Assembly (NCBI RefSeq): GCF_000982955.1
Contig: NZ_KQ058674.1
Location: forward strand, 1 to 45,803
Direction of reading: 5' to 3'
DNA from: Micromonospora sp. HK10
GTDB lineage: Bacteria; Actinomycetota; Actinomycetes; Mycobacteriales; Micromonosporaceae
DNA length: 45,803 nt
Shown: positions 12,853-21,393 of the stretch, one piece after another
Numbering within the stretch: the stretch's first letter is position 1
Layout: each line of letters opens with the position of its first letter
The notes under the pieces: generated by a model
Database searches by the model: none
What the model was told of the DNA's origin: nothing
Seen by the model: the letters and a program-made list of their open reading frames with translations, nothing else
Position numbers and translations under genes: made by a program

Positions 12853-13090
12853 GACGCGCAGGGTTCGCGTGGCAGCCGGACGCGCAGGGGCTCGCGTGGC
12901 GGCCAGACGTGCACGGGTTCGCGAGATGGTTTCGCGGGTTGGATGCGCGACCTCGGCCGCGGGTTGCGGCAAATCGTGGCTTCCCACTGCGGAGAGGCCC
13001 CGTTTTGCCGCATCCCGTGTCGATCACGCCCGCAACCCGTGTCGATCACGTCGAGCGCCGTGGCGGTCATGTCGTCGGCCGTGGCGGTCA
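12853..13090. repeat. Short direct repeats between the DnaA-box array and dnaA
   Basis: Three kinds of short repeat follow one another. GACGCGCAGG-type units start at 12853, 12879 and 12906 (26-27 bp apart). CCCGTGTCGATCACG occurs at 13014-13028 and 13036-13050 (22 bp apart). GCCGTGGCGGTCA occurs at 13057-13069 and 13078-13090 (21 bp apart). An inverted repeat (TGCGGCAAA at 12965-12973, TTTGCCGCA at 13004-13012) lies among them and may be the dnaA terminator. Confidence 0.6.
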
Positions 13091-13135
13091 CGATGACGGC
13101 GGTGGCGCGGTGGCCGGCGGCCCCCACAGGCGGGA

Positions 13136-14950
13136 TCAGGTGGTCTGCTTGATCCGGTTGGTCAGCTCGGCGATCTGGTTGTAGAGCGACCGGCGCTCGG
13201 CCATCTGCTGACGGATCTTCCGGTCCGCGTGCATGACCGTGGTGTGGTCCCGGCCGCCGAAGGCCTGACCGATCCGGGGCAGCGACAGGTCGGTCAGCTC
13301 CCGGCACAGGTACATGGCCACCTGGCGCGCGTTGACCAGCACCCGGGAGCGGGAGTGCCCGCGCAGATCCTCCAGGCTCACCCCGAAGTAGTCGGCGGTG
13401 GAGACCATGATCTGGTCGGCGGTGATCTCCGGGCCGGCGCCGTCGGGGATGAAGTCCCGCAGCACCTCCTCGGCGAGCGACAGCTCCACCGACGAGCGGG
13501 TGAGGCTGGCGAACGCGGTGACCCGGATCAGCGCCCCCTCCAGTTCCCGGATCGAGTTCGACACCCGGGAGGCGATGAACTCCAGCACGTCCGGCGGGGC
13601 GAAGAGCCGCTCCTGGGCGGCCTTCTTCTGCAGGATCGCGATCCGGGTCTCCAGGTCCGGCGGCTGGATGTCGGCGAGCAGGCCCCACTCGAACCGGGTC
13701 CGCAGCCGGTCCTCCAGCGTCGCCAGCTGCTTGGGCGACCGGTCGGAGGTGATCACGATCTGCTTGTTGGCGTTGTGCAGGGTGTTGAAGGTGTGGAAGA
13801 ACTCCTCCTGGGTCCGCTCCCGGTTCTCCAGGAACTGGATGTCGTCGATCAGGAGGATGTCCACGTCCCGGTACCGGCGCTGGAAGGCGCTGGTCTTGTC
13901 GTCCCGCAGCGAGTTGATGAAGTCGTTGGTGAACTCCTCGGTCGAGACGTACCGGACCGAGCGGGCGTTGCCCAGCGTCGTGGCGTAGTGCCCGATGGCG
14001 TGCAGCAGGTGGGTCTTGCCCAGCCCGGAGCTGCCGTAGATGAACAGCGGGTTGTACGCCTTGGCCGGCGACTCGGCCACCGCGACGCTCGCGGCGTGCG
14101 CGAAGCGGTTCGAGGAGCCGATGACGAACGTCTCGAACATGTACTTCGGGTTGAGCCGGTTGCCGCCGCTCTCCGCCCCGCCGGGCAGCCGCCGGTCGGC
14201 CGAGCCGCCGGGGCGGTGATCCGTACCACCGCGCCCCGGGCCCGAGTCGGTGGCCCCGCTGCCGGGCAGGCCGCGCAGCGGCGGCGCGGCCGCCGGGTTC
14301 TCCCGGTACCGCGGCTCGAAGCCCCGGCCGTCCGCTGCCGGCGTGTCCACGGCGCGGTCCTCGAAGCCGCGGCGCTCGGGGGCACCCCGCATCGGGTCGC
14401 CGAAGGCGGCGCTGAACAGGGTCTCCTGGCCGTCCCGGCTGGCCGGGATGAGCGGCGGTCGGTTCGCCTCGGGCGCACGCTGCCGGGGGGCGGACTCCTC
14501 GGCCGGCTGCTCGGCGCGCGGCTCGGGATAGCCGGCGCTGTCGGTCCGGGCCGGGAAGCCGAACTCGGGGAAGCCGGGCGGCTCCGACGGCGGGCCGGGC
14601 TGGTCGAAGCCCGCGAGCAGGTCCTGGGGGGCGTCCAGCTCGGCCGGCTCGGGCCCGCTGCGGTAGACGGTGCCGGCCGGGCGGCCGTCCTCGGCGACCC
14701 GTACGGTGACGGCCACCTGGATGGGCCGGCCGAGCCGCCGGCTCAGCGCCTCCGTGATGGCCGGGCGGAGGCGGGACTCGATCACGTCCCGGGTGAAGGC
14801 GTCCGGCACCGAGAGCAGCGCGGTGTCCTCGACGATGGCCCGTAACCGGGTGAGCCGGAGGTACGCCCGCTGCTGCGCGGAGATGATCTCGTCGGCGAGT
14901 TCGTCGGTCGTCGCCGTCCACACCGCGGCAAGGTCGGTCGCTCCGGTCAC
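13136..14950 (-). CDS. dnaA: Chromosomal replication initiator protein DnaA
   Basis: AAA+ initiator that binds the DnaA boxes of oriC, melts the DNA and loads helicase. From GTG 14950 it has 604 residues. Domain I (about 1-90) starts near [18 protein letters not shown] long Pro/Gly-rich domain II (about 95-265) is typical of actinobacteria. In domain III, Walker A is [13 protein letters not shown] (near 305) and Walker B is [15 protein letters not shown]. Domain IV carries the box-binding signature [16 protein letters not shown] longer reading from GTG 15013 is possible, but that codon lies inside a DnaA box in the promoter, so the shorter start is preferred. Confidence 0.97.
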   Translation of the reverse strand: MTGATDLAAVWTATTDELADEIISAQQRAYLRLTRLRAIVEDTALLSVPDAFTRDVIESRLRPAITEALSRRLGRPIQVAVTVRVAEDGRPAGTVYRSGPEPAELDAPQDLLAGFDQPGPPSEPPGFPEFGFPARTDSAGYPEPRAEQPAEESAPRQRAPEANRPPLIPASRDGQETLFSAAFGDPMRGAPERRGFEDRAVDTPAADGRGFEPRYRENPAAAPPLRGLPGSGATDSGPGRGGTDHRPGGSADRRLPGGAESGGNRLNPKYMFETFVIGSSNRFAHAASVAVAESPAKAYNPLFIYGSSGLGKTHLLHAIGHYATTLGNARSVRYVSTEEFTNDFINSLRDDKTSAFQRRYRDVDILLIDDIQFLENRERTQEEFFHTFNTLHNANKQIVITSDRSPKQLATLEDRLRTRFEWGLLADIQPPDLETRIAILQKKAAQERLFAPPDVLEFIASRVSNSIRELEGALIRVTAFASLTRSSVELSLAEEVLRDFIPDGAGPEITADQIMVSTADYFGVSLEDLRGHSRSRVLVNARQVAMYLCRELTDLSLPRIGQAFGGRDHTTVMHADRKIRQQMAERRSLYNQIAELTNRIKQTT

Positions 14951-15005
14951 CGTCGTGCCACCCCCCTCGCCTCTGCTCACGCCCGCCCGGACGGCTGACC
15001 GGTCG

Positions 15006-15025
15006 TCATCCACAAGTTATCCACA
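15006..15025. promoter_or_regulatory. DnaA boxes in the dnaA promoter region
   Basis: TCATCCACA (15006-15014) and the perfect TTATCCACA (15017-15025) lie 56-75 bases upstream of the dnaA start. DnaA autoregulation through such promoter boxes is well known in other bacteria, so the same role is inferred here. Confidence 0.7.
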
Positions 15026-15308
15026 GCCTGTGTGTACCGACCGATTGTGGCCGCCCACCGGACGCGGGTCGGACCTGCCCCCCCATGCCCCGGAGGCGTT
15101 GAAGCGGGTTCACCGTGCCGAACGATTCACCACCATGTCCGGTCTTGCCGGCCGGCGACACGGACCCCCGACGCTGACCGCAATCGGGCACGCTAACAGC
15201 GCGGACCCCGCGCCATCAACCGTCGACACCGGGGCAGCCTTGTCAACATCAGTGAAAACCGCCCCTTCGGTCGTGTTCCGGGGCGGGGAACGCCCTCGGC
15301 TGTGATGT

Positions 15309-15337
15309 TTGACGGTCATTGCCCCCCTGCGTAGGCT
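15309..15337 (+). promoter_or_regulatory. Promoter of the rpmH-rnpA-yidD-yidC operon
   Basis: A -35 TTGACG (15309-15314) and a -10 TAGGCT (15332-15337) are separated by exactly 17 bases. This is a strong match to the actinobacterial housekeeping sigma consensus, upstream of rpmH. Confidence 0.65.
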
Positions 15338-15523
15338 GGAGCGGCTGCTCTCTCGCCCTCTGCTAGGGTGACGGGTGCTTGCTGTCCGCGGTCGGCGTCC
15401 CGCATCCATCAGGACCGGCGCCGCCGGGCAGCACCGATCGGAGGCCACCGCCGAGGTGGCCTGGACCACCACACGACCCCGGGCGATCCCCCGCGCGGGG
15501 CCGACGACAACGGAGAGCCTGAC

Positions 15524-15661
15524 GTGAGCAAGCGCACCTACCAGCCGAACAACCGCCGGCGCGCGAAGACCCACGGCTTCCGGCTGCGCATGCGCACCCG
15601 TGCCGGCCGCGCCATCATCGCGACCCGTCGCGCCAAGGGCCGCACCCGCCTGTCGGCCTGA
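15524..15661 (+). CDS. rpmH: 50S ribosomal protein L34
   Basis: A 45-residue, highly basic protein beginning [19 protein letters not shown] and ending in a Lys/Arg-rich helix with [10 protein letters not shown]. It is a structural protein of the large ribosomal subunit, and length and sequence are typical. The GTG start follows CGGAGAG. It is the first gene of the rpmH-rnpA-yidD-yidC operon. Confidence 0.98.
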   Translation: MSKRTYQPNNRRRAKTHGFRLRMRTRAGRAIIATRRAKGRTRLSA

Positions 15662-15696
15662 GGGCCGACCGGTCCGGTCCGGGGACGTGGGCAGTC

Positions 15697-16110
15697 GTGC
15701 TGACCGCCGCGCAGCGACTGCGGCGCAGTAGTGACTTCGCCGCAGCGGTCCGGGGTGGCCGACGCGTCGGCCGTGGCGCCGTCGTGGTCCACCTGACCCT
15801 CCCCGCCCAGACCGGAGTCACCGCGACAACCTCGCCGGAGCCGGCGCGGAACAGCGGTGCGGAGACCTCCGCACCGAGCCGCGCCGGCTTCGTCGTGTCC
15901 AAGGCGGTCGGCAACGCCGTGGTCCGGAACAAGGTCCGCCGGCGACTGCGGCACCTGGTCCGCGAGCGCCTCGCCGAGCTGCCCGTCGGGAGCACCCTCG
16001 TGGTGCGGGCCCTGCCGCCGGCCGCCGAGGCGTCGTACACCCGACTCGGGACCGACCTGGACGCCGCGATCGCGGCCGCGCGGACCGCCCGGGGTCGGCG
16101 GTCCCGGTGA
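15697..16110 (+). CDS. rnpA: Ribonuclease P protein component
   Basis: The small basic protein that helps the RNase P RNA mature tRNA 5' ends, 137 residues. The N-terminus [21 protein letters not shown] matches the family. The RNA-binding signature [16 protein letters not shown] is intact, preceded by [13 protein letters not shown] roughly 20-residue Thr/Ser/Pro insert in the middle is common in actinobacteria. GTG start; the stop overlaps the yidD start by four bases. Confidence 0.96.
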   Translation: MLTAAQRLRRSSDFAAAVRGGRRVGRGAVVVHLTLPAQTGVTATTSPEPARNSGAETSAPSRAGFVVSKAVGNAVVRNKVRRRLRHLVRERLAELPVGSTLVVRALPPAAEASYTRLGTDLDAAIAAARTARGRRSR

Positions 16111-16391
16111 CCCGCCCCACTGCCGCGGCGCGGCCGACAACCGGTGCCCGGATGCTGCTGGCGCCCATCATCGCGTACCGTCGGTGGATAAGTCCGGCAC
16201 TGCCGGCCCGCTGCCGGTTCTACCCGTCGTGCAGTGCCTACGCCGTGGAGGCGGTGACCCGGCACGGTGCGCTGCGGGGAGCCTGGCTGACGGTCCGGCG
16301 GCTGTCGCGCTGCCACCCTTTCCACCCAGGTGGACACGACCCGGTGCCGGAGCCGGGCGGCCGCCGCCGCGTCGACGTGACTGGAGCCTGA
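16107..16391 (+). CDS. yidD: Membrane protein insertion efficiency factor YidD
   Basis: A small (94-residue) membrane-associated helper of YidC-dependent insertion. It shows the family pattern [30 protein letters not shown], with conserved cysteines, and HPGGHDPVP near the end. It overlaps rnpA by four bases (GTGA) and ends directly before the yidC GTG, so all three genes are translationally coupled. Confidence 0.95.
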   Translation: MTRPTAAARPTTGARMLLAPIIAYRRWISPALPARCRFYPSCSAYAVEAVTRHGALRGAWLTVRRLSRCHPFHPGGHDPVPEPGGRRRVDVTGA

Positions 16392-17387
16392 GTGTTTAGT
16401 CTCGACTGGATCTACTACGCGATCTCGTGGATCCTGCTGACCTGGCACTCGGCCTGGGACGCCATCGGAGTTCCGGTCGGGGCCGTGCTCGGTACGAACT
16501 GGGCGTGGATCCTGTCCATCATCTTCCTGGTGGTCACGGTCCGGGTGATCCTGTTCCCGGTCTTCGTCAAGCAGATCAAGTCGCAGCGGGCGATGCAGGC
16601 GCTCCAGCCCAAGGTCAAGGAGCTTCAGGAGAAGCACAAGGGCGACCGGGAGACGCTCCAGAAGGAGATGATGGAGCTCTACCGGAAGGAAAAGGCCAAC
16701 CCGCTGATGGGCTGCCTTCCGATGTTCCTCCAGATTCCGGTCTTCCTGGGCCTGTTCCACACGCTCAAGCGGCTCAACCCCGACAACCAGGGCAAGACCC
16801 TGTACGGCTGGACCGTCGAGCAGTTCAACAGCGCCTCCAGCGCGAAGCTCTTCACCGCGCCGATCTCCGGCCGGTTCGGCTCCACCGCCGACGACCTGGC
16901 CAAGCTGGGCGCGAACAGCGGCACCGTCAAGATCGTCGCGGGCATCCTGGTGCTGATCATGATCGCCACCACCTACCTGACCAGCCGCCAGATGATCCTG
17001 AAGACCGGCTGGGCCGAGGACCCGCAGCAGCGCATGGTCCAGCGGCTGATGCTCTACGGCATCCCGGTCTCGCTGCTGGTCTCCGGCTCGATCTTCCCGA
17101 TCGGTGTGATCATCTACTGGGTCACCAACAACCTCTTCACCCTCGGCCAGCAGCAGTGGGTGCTGCGGAAGTTCCCGCCGCTGGTGCCGCCCAAGAACGC
17201 CGGCAAGACCACCACCGCCGGGAAGGCCGCCGCCCAGCCGGCCAAGACCGGTGGCCTGCTCGGCCGCAAGACCGCGCAGCCGGCCGCCAAGGCCCCGGCC
17301 GCCGCCCCGAAGGTGGCGGCCCCGAAGCCCGGCGCCAAGCCGCTCAACCCGAAGAAGGGCGGTCGGCCCGCCAAGAGGCAGGGCTGA
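16392..17387 (+). CDS. yidC: Membrane protein insertase YidC/Oxa1
   Basis: Inserts and folds inner-membrane proteins, alone or with SecYEG. The protein has 331 residues, the short Gram-positive type without the large periplasmic domain. Membrane segments are visible at the N-terminus (IYYAISWILLTWHSAW), at WAWILSIIFLVVTVRVILFP and around NPLMGCLPMFLQIPVFLGLF, with more in the C-terminal half near IVAGILVLIMIATTYL. The cytoplasmic loop KSQRAMQALQPKVKELQ is conserved. The last 60 residues are a Lys/Ala/Pro-rich tail likely to touch the ribosome. GTG start right after yidD. Confidence 0.96.
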   Translation: MFSLDWIYYAISWILLTWHSAWDAIGVPVGAVLGTNWAWILSIIFLVVTVRVILFPVFVKQIKSQRAMQALQPKVKELQEKHKGDRETLQKEMMELYRKEKANPLMGCLPMFLQIPVFLGLFHTLKRLNPDNQGKTLYGWTVEQFNSASSAKLFTAPISGRFGSTADDLAKLGANSGTVKIVAGILVLIMIATTYLTSRQMILKTGWAEDPQQRMVQRLMLYGIPVSLLVSGSIFPIGVIIYWVTNNLFTLGQQQWVLRKFPPLVPPKNAGKTTTAGKAAAQPAKTGGLLGRKTAQPAAKAPAAAPKVAAPKPGAKPLNPKKGGRPAKRQG

Positions 17388-17396
17388 CCCCGCCGG

Positions 17397-17427
17397 GCCG
17401 CCGCCGGTACCACCGGTGGCGGCCCGT
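17397..17427. terminator. GC-rich hairpin between yidC and jag
   Basis: A 14-bp stem (GGGCCGCCGCCGGT, 17397-17410, and its complement at 17414-17427, with one G-T pair) and a three-base loop lie ten bases past the yidC stop. There is no T-tract. It may be a partial terminator or a processing site that separates expression of yidC from jag. Confidence 0.5.
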
Positions 17428-17603
17428 TCCGGCCCCCGAGCTGCCGCCGTACGGCCGGCGCCGGGCCGGAACCGCCGCGCGGAGCGCGGTCACGGGCGAA
17501 ACTGGCCCGTACAGACGTGCCCGAGGGCATCGGCGAACCTCCCGCCGGCCCCGGGAGACCAGCGGACCCGACGGTCCGGCCGAGCGAGTACGGAGATGAG
17601 ACC

Positions 17604-18200
17604 GTGACCGACACCAGCATCCCCAGCGCCGACCAGTCCCTGGACGAGGAGACCGTGCCGGCCGCCGTCGCCGACGAGGCCGACGAGGCTGAGGAGACCG
17701 AGACCGAGGGCGCCCGGGAGAAGAAGGCACCGGCCGAGAGCGAGCTGTTTCGGCAGAGCGAGATCGCCGCTGACTACGTCGAAGGGCTGCTCGACATCCT
17801 CGACTACGACGGCGACATCGACGAACTGGTCTCCGGTGGTCGCCCGGTCGTCGAGGTGGTCGGTGGCCGGCTGCAGAACCTGGTCGGCCAGCGGGGCGCC
17901 ACCCTGGAGGCGCTCCAGGAGCTGGCCCGGCTGGCCGTTTTCCGGCAGACCGGCTCGCCGAGCCGCCTGCTGCTCGATGTCGGCGGCTACCGGGCCGCCC
18001 GGCGCAAGGAACTCGCCGCCGTGGCCCGCAACGCCGTGGAGAAGGTCAAGGAGTACGGCGAGCCGGTGCGGCTGGAGCCGATGTCCGCCTTCGAGCGCAA
18101 GTGCGTACACGACGTGGTCAACGCGATGAGTGGGGTGGAGAGCGAGTCCGAGGGCGTCGAGCCGAGCCGCCGGATCGTCGTCCGGCCGGTGGCGGACTGA
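17604..18200 (+). CDS. jag: Jag/SpoIIIJ-associated RNA-binding protein (KH and R3H domains)
   Basis: A 198-residue cytoplasmic protein, usually next to yidC and implicated in envelope biogenesis through RNA binding. After an acidic disordered N-terminus (about 1-45) it has a KH-type domain (LVGQRGATLEALQELARLAVFR and LLLDVGGYRAARRKEL) and an R3H domain (PMSAFERKCVHDVVNAM, then GVEPSRRIVVRP). I start at GTG 17604, which has GGAGATGAG upstream, rather than at a longer in-frame start at 17517. It ends four bases before the proposed rsmG start. Confidence 0.93.
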   Translation: MTDTSIPSADQSLDEETVPAAVADEADEAEETETEGAREKKAPAESELFRQSEIAADYVEGLLDILDYDGDIDELVSGGRPVVEVVGGRLQNLVGQRGATLEALQELARLAVFRQTGSPSRLLLDVGGYRAARRKELAAVARNAVEKVKEYGEPVRLEPMSAFERKCVHDVVNAMSGVESESEGVEPSRRIVVRPVAD

Positions 18201-18204
18201 CGGG

Positions 18205-19764
18205 GTGACCCACGACGAGACGCCGGCGGGTGCCGGGTCCGGCCCGGGCGGCACGCCGCCCGGGCCGTCGCCTGTGCACCCCGATCCGGCCACCGATCCG
18301 GTCTTCTCCGACCGCGACACCGGCACAGCCGCCGACCCGGTGCGCCCCGGTGCCGCGCCGGCGCCAGCCGACCCGGCCTTCTCGGCGCCGGCCCAGCCCG
18401 AGATCGAGAGGTACCCCGGAGGTGGGGAGGCACCCGCGGACGTGCCACCGGCCTTTTCCGGCCGACCCGGTCCCGGGGTGGGTACCGGAGCCACCGGACC
18501 GTCGGACCCGGCGGGCACCCTGGCCCCGGTGGGCGATGTGGCGTCGCTGTTCGCCGCGCCCGACGCGTCCTCCGCGCCCGACGCGTCCTCCGCTCCCGCT
18601 GCGGCCACCGCTCGCGCCGCAGCTTTCGCTCCCGCCGCGGAGCCGGCGCCCGCACCCGATGAGGCCGCGGAGCTGGCGCAGGCCGGTGCCACCCCACGTC
18701 GGTCTGCGCGTCCGTCTGCTGTGGACGGTGACCGCCGAGGCGAGCCGGGCAGGCGTGCCGGGCGGGCCGACGCGTTTGGGTCTGTGAGCGGGGCCCAAGG
18801 GTCTGAGCCTGCCGTTCCGGCCGGTCGTGCCGACAGGCTTGAGCCTGCCGGGCATGCCGAGCCGTCGGGGCCTGCCGTTCCGGCCGGTCGTGCCGAGAGG
18901 CCTAAGCCTGTCGGTCATGCCGAGCCGTCTGAGCCTGCCGGTCCCGCCGGAAGGTCCGAGCCTGCCGGTCCTGCCGAAAGGTCCGAGCCGGACGTCGAGG
19001 CTCCGCGCCCGGCCGTGGCGCCGCCGGCCGTGGTGACGTTGCCGCCCGAGCTGGCCCAGGCGGCCCGTACCCTCTTCGGCGACCGGCTCGACCTGGCCGC
19101 CGCGTACGCCGAACTGCTGGCGACGGACGGTGTGCTGCGCGGCCTGATCGGCCCCCGCGAGACGCCGCGGATCTGGGAGCGGCACCTGCTCAACTGCGCC
19201 GCGCTGGCCGAGCGGATCCCGGACGGGGCGAGCGTCATCGACGTCGGCTCCGGCGCTGGACTGCCGGGCCTCGTGCTGGCGATCGCCCGGCCCGACCTCA
19301 CCGTGACGCTCGTCGAGCCGCTTGCCCGGCGGACCGGGTTCCTCATCGAAACGGTCGAGCGGCTCGGCCTGGCCCGCACGGTCCGGGTCTTCCGGGGGCG
19401 CGCCGAGGAAGCCGCGGCCGGCAGCCGCGACCGGGCACCGCTGAGTGCCGACGTGGTGACCGCACGCGCGGTCGCCGCGCTGGACCGGCTCGCCGCGTGG
19501 TGCCTGCCGCTCGCGGTGCCCGGCGGCCGGCTCATCGCGCTCAAGGGCGCCTCAGCCGCCGAGGAGATCACCGAGCACGGCGCCGCCGTGACTCGGCTCG
19601 GTGGTGGCGAACCCGAGCTGCACCGGTGCGGGGTCGGTGTGATCGACCCGCCGGCGACCGTGGTCGAGGTGGTCCGGGAGCGGGTCGTCGGTCCGGCCCG
19701 GAAGAAGGGGCCGAAGCGCTCGCGTGGTGGCCGTCGACGCGGCGGCCGGGACGGGGATCGCTGA
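18205..19764 (+). CDS. rsmG: 16S rRNA (guanine-N7)-methyltransferase RsmG with a long N-terminal extension
   Basis: RsmG uses S-adenosylmethionine to methylate G527 of 16S rRNA. The enzyme domain is the C-terminal ~245 residues, from PPELAQAARTLFGDRL. Motif I is SVIDVGSGAGLPGLVLAIARP, followed by VTLVEPLARRTGFL, DVVTARAVAALDRL and GGRLIALKG. The reading frame is open back to GTG 18205, four bases after jag, giving 519 residues with a roughly 275-residue Pro/Ala/Glu-rich extension. Repeats in it have 63-, 30- and 15-bp periods, all multiples of three, which supports translation of the extension. An alternative start at GTG 19030 would give a normal-length RsmG of 244 residues. Confidence 0.9.
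   Translation: MTHDETPAGAGSGPGGTPPGPSPVHPDPATDPVFSDRDTGTAADPVRPGAAPAPADPAFSAPAQPEIERYPGGGEAPADVPPAFSGRPGPGVGTGATGPSDPAGTLAPVGDVASLFAAPDASSAPDASSAPAAATARAAAFAPAAEPAPAPDEAAELAQAGATPRRSARPSAVDGDRRGEPGRRAGRADAFGSVSGAQGSEPAVPAGRADRLEPAGHAEPSGPAVPAGRAERPKPVGHAEPSEPAGPAGRSEPAGPAERSEPDVEAPRPAVAPPAVVTLPPELAQAARTLFGDRLDLAAAYAELLATDGVLRGLIGPRETPRIWERHLLNCAALAERIPDGASVIDVGSGAGLPGLVLAIARPDLTVTLVEPLARRTGFLIETVERLGLARTVRVFRGRAEEAAAGSRDRAPLSADVVTARAVAALDRLAAWCLPLAVPGGRLIALKGASAAEEITEHGAAVTRLGGGEPELHRCGVGVIDPPATVVEVVRERVVGPARKKGPKRSRGGRRRGGRDGDR
18562..18987. repeat. In-frame repeats in the RsmG N-terminal extension
   Basis: GACGCGTCCTCCGC repeats at a 15-bp period near 18562. A unit starting CCTGCCGTTCCGGCCGGTCG occurs at 18808 and 18871 (63 bp apart). 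Related units CCTGCCGGTC..GGTCCGAG occur at 18931 and 18961 (30 bp apart). All periods are whole codons and encode degenerate GPAGRAE/RSEPAGPA-like peptides. Confidence 0.75.
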
Positions 19765-20004
19765 CCCCGCACAGTGTCTCGGTGTCGTTTCGGTGGCCGG
19801 ATTCGGCCTCGGGACAGGTGATCGAGCAAACCCGACGTGGACCGGCCGCGCCCGTCCGCCGTAGGCTGACCGCGCGTCGATAGTGTGGAGCGGCGGTGCC
19901 GGGACGGCACCCGAACCCGACCGTTCCCGCCGGGCCGTGCAGAGCGCGTCGAGCGCGAGGGCCTGATTGACGGGGTGCGGACCGACCATCCGGAGCGGGC
20001 AGGG

Positions 20005-21366
20005 ATGCAGGTGCATGACGACGGCAGGTACGACGATCCACGGGTGACCGGTTCAGGAGGACGACCCTCTGCCGACGATCCCGTTTCACGTGAAACCGAC
20101 CACCCAGGCTGGCCGGCGGGCGACCCTCGCGGCCCGGTCCTCCCGGGAGCGGAAGGGGAGCCGGCGGTGCGCCGCCGGGACGTGCCCGGCCGGCCGATCT
20201 CGTCCGTGCCGGCGAACGTGCCGCTGAGCCGCGAGCCGCACGACCCGACCGACGGTCCGGCGAACGCGCCCAGCGCGCGTCCCGGTCCGGTGCGGGGCAA
20301 CGCGGCCGTGCCGGCTCGCTACGAACCGCAGCCGTCCGTGTCGGGTGTGCCGCACCAGCCGGCCCCGCAGGCCGCTGCGGACGCGGTGCCGGGTGTCGTG
20401 ATTCCGACCGACACGCCACCGGCCGCCGGCTACGAGACCGAGGCTGCCCCCAGCACGTACGTTTCACGTGAAACCCCGACGCGCGAAGAGGATGACCCAC
20501 CCTTGGCTATGGAGGCGATGCGTGCCGTGCAGATCCTGAATCCCAGTGGCGAGGTGACCATGCCTCGTCCCGCGCGGACCCGGGTGATGTGCGTCGCCAA
20601 CCAGAAGGGCGGCGTGGGCAAGACCACGACCACGGTGAACCTCGCGGTGGCGCTCGCCCTGCACGGCAACCGGGTACTCGTGGTCGACCTCGACCCGCAG
20701 GGCAACGCCTCCACCGGTCTCAACGTCCCGCACCACACCGGCGTACCGGACGTCTACGACTGCCTGATCGACAGCGTGCCGCTGGAGGAGGTGGCCCAGG
20801 CGGTCGAGGGCATCCCGAACCTGTGGTGCGTGCCGGCCACCATCGACCTGGCCGGTGCCGAAATCGAGCTGGTGTCCGTGGTCGCCCGGGAGTCCCGGCT
20901 GGCCCGTGCCATCGCCGCGTACCCGGGCCACTTCGACTACGTCTTCATCGACTGCCCGCCCTCGCTCGGCCTGCTGACCGTCAACGCGTTGGTCGCCGCG
21001 CAGGAGGTGCTGATCCCGATCCAGTGCGAGTACTACGCGCTGGAGGGCCTCAACCAGCTGATCAACAACATCAACCTGGTCCGTCAGCACCTGAACCCGA
21101 AGCTCGAGGTCTCCACCATCCTGCTGACCATGTACGACCGGCGTACCCGACTGGCCGACGCCGTGGAGCAGGACGTCCGGAACCACTTCGGCGACAAGGT
21201 GCTCCAGGCGGTGATCCCCCGGAACGTACGGGTCTCCGAGGCACCGAGCTACGGCCAATCGGTGATGACCTACGATCCCGGTTCGCGGGGGGCGACGAGT
21301 TACTTCGAGGCCGCCCAGGAGATTGCCGAGCGGGGCGTCAAGGAGCCGGTGAGCCGGAATGCGTAG
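20005..21366 (+). CDS. parA: Chromosome-partitioning ATPase ParA (Soj)
   Basis: Walker-type ATPase that moves ParB-parS complexes to segregate origins. The ATPase domain starts near RVMCVANQKGGVGKTTTTVNLA (deviant Walker A), followed by VLVVDLDPQGNASTG and FIDCPPSLGLLTVNAL. It ends with IPRNVRVSEAPSYGQSVMTYDP. I choose ATG 20005, preceded by GGAGCGGGCAGGG, for 453 residues; GTG 19885 is a longer alternative. About 190 residues of disordered N-terminus precede the domain. This extension contains two VSRET peptides, each encoded by a parS site, and a segment matching an inverted repeat copy at 23.9 kb. It lies 27 bases before parB. Confidence 0.95.
   Translation: MQVHDDGRYDDPRVTGSGGRPSADDPVSRETDHPGWPAGDPRGPVLPGAEGEPAVRRRDVPGRPISSVPANVPLSREPHDPTDGPANAPSARPGPVRGNAAVPARYEPQPSVSGVPHQPAPQAAADAVPGVVIPTDTPPAAGYETEAAPSTYVSRETPTREEDDPPLAMEAMRAVQILNPSGEVTMPRPARTRVMCVANQKGGVGKTTTTVNLAVALALHGNRVLVVDLDPQGNASTGLNVPHHTGVPDVYDCLIDSVPLEEVAQAVEGIPNLWCVPATIDLAGAEIELVSVVARESRLARAIAAYPGHFDYVFIDCPPSLGLLTVNALVAAQEVLIPIQCEYYALEGLNQLINNINLVRQHLNPKLEVSTILLTMYDRRTRLADAVEQDVRNHFGDKVLQAVIPRNVRVSEAPSYGQSVMTYDPGSRGATSYFEAAQEIAERGVKEPVSRNA
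20083..20096. promoter_or_regulatory. parS site 1 (inside parA)
   Basis: Perfect 14-base palindrome GTTTCACGTGAAAC, the core of the ParB-binding site parS. It lies in the parA reading frame and encodes part of VSRET. Confidence 0.93.
20105..20193. repeat. Dispersed repeat, copy A (inside parA)
   Basis: This segment is a near match, in opposite orientation, to 23923-24006. Shared blocks include CAGGCTGGCCGGCGGGCGAC, CCTCGCGGCCCGGT, GCGGAAGGGGAGCCGGCGG and CCGGGACGTGCCCGGCC. It encodes part of the disordered ParA extension and starts nine bases after parS 1. Confidence 0.8.
20461..20474. promoter_or_regulatory. parS site 2 (inside parA)
   Basis: Perfect GTTTCACGTGAAAC in the same codon phase as parS 1, again encoding VSRET. 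It lies 120 bases before the codons of the ParA ATP-binding motif. Confidence 0.93.
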
Positions 21367-21393
21367 TGCGGAGAAGTCGCTGGGAGGCGTCGC

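Larger units (their letters stand above)
12117..13135. other. oriC: Chromosomal replication origin, oriC
   Basis: The dnaA-dnaN gap holds a dense array of DnaA boxes between 12370 and 12764. Perfect TTGTCCACA lies at 12668-12676 and its complement at 12736-12744. Close variants include TGTGGAGAA at 12370 and 12424, TTATCCACC at 12404, TTGTCCACC at 12482, 12492 and 12503, GGTGGACAA at 12616, TTGTCCCCA at 12633, GCGTCCACA at 12643, TGTGGGTAA at 12680 and TGTGGACGA at 12540 and 12756. An AT-rich stretch at about 12307-12355, next to dnaN, is the best candidate unwinding element. Bases 12765-13135 have no DnaA boxes but contain short direct repeats. No gene is present. Confidence 0.95.
14951..15523. 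other. Divergent dnaA-rpmH intergenic region
   Basis: This 573-base gap separates dnaA (minus) from rpmH (plus). It holds two DnaA boxes next to dnaA and a good promoter for the rpmH operon at 15309-15337. A second -10-like TAGGGT lies at 15364-15369 with no clear -35. The rpmH leader is long (about 180 bases). No gene was found in it. Confidence 0.6.

Noticed and set aside
13014..13050. Possible CRISPR-like direct repeats near dnaA
   Set aside because: Only two copies, 15 bases each with a seven-base gap, and no cas genes; they are listed as oriC-flanking repeats.
12585..14921. Long minus-strand reading frame overlapping dnaA
   Set aside because: It is in another frame of dnaA and gives an Arg/Pro/Gly-rich low-complexity translation; such frames are expected in very high GC DNA. 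The dnaA frame has full homology.
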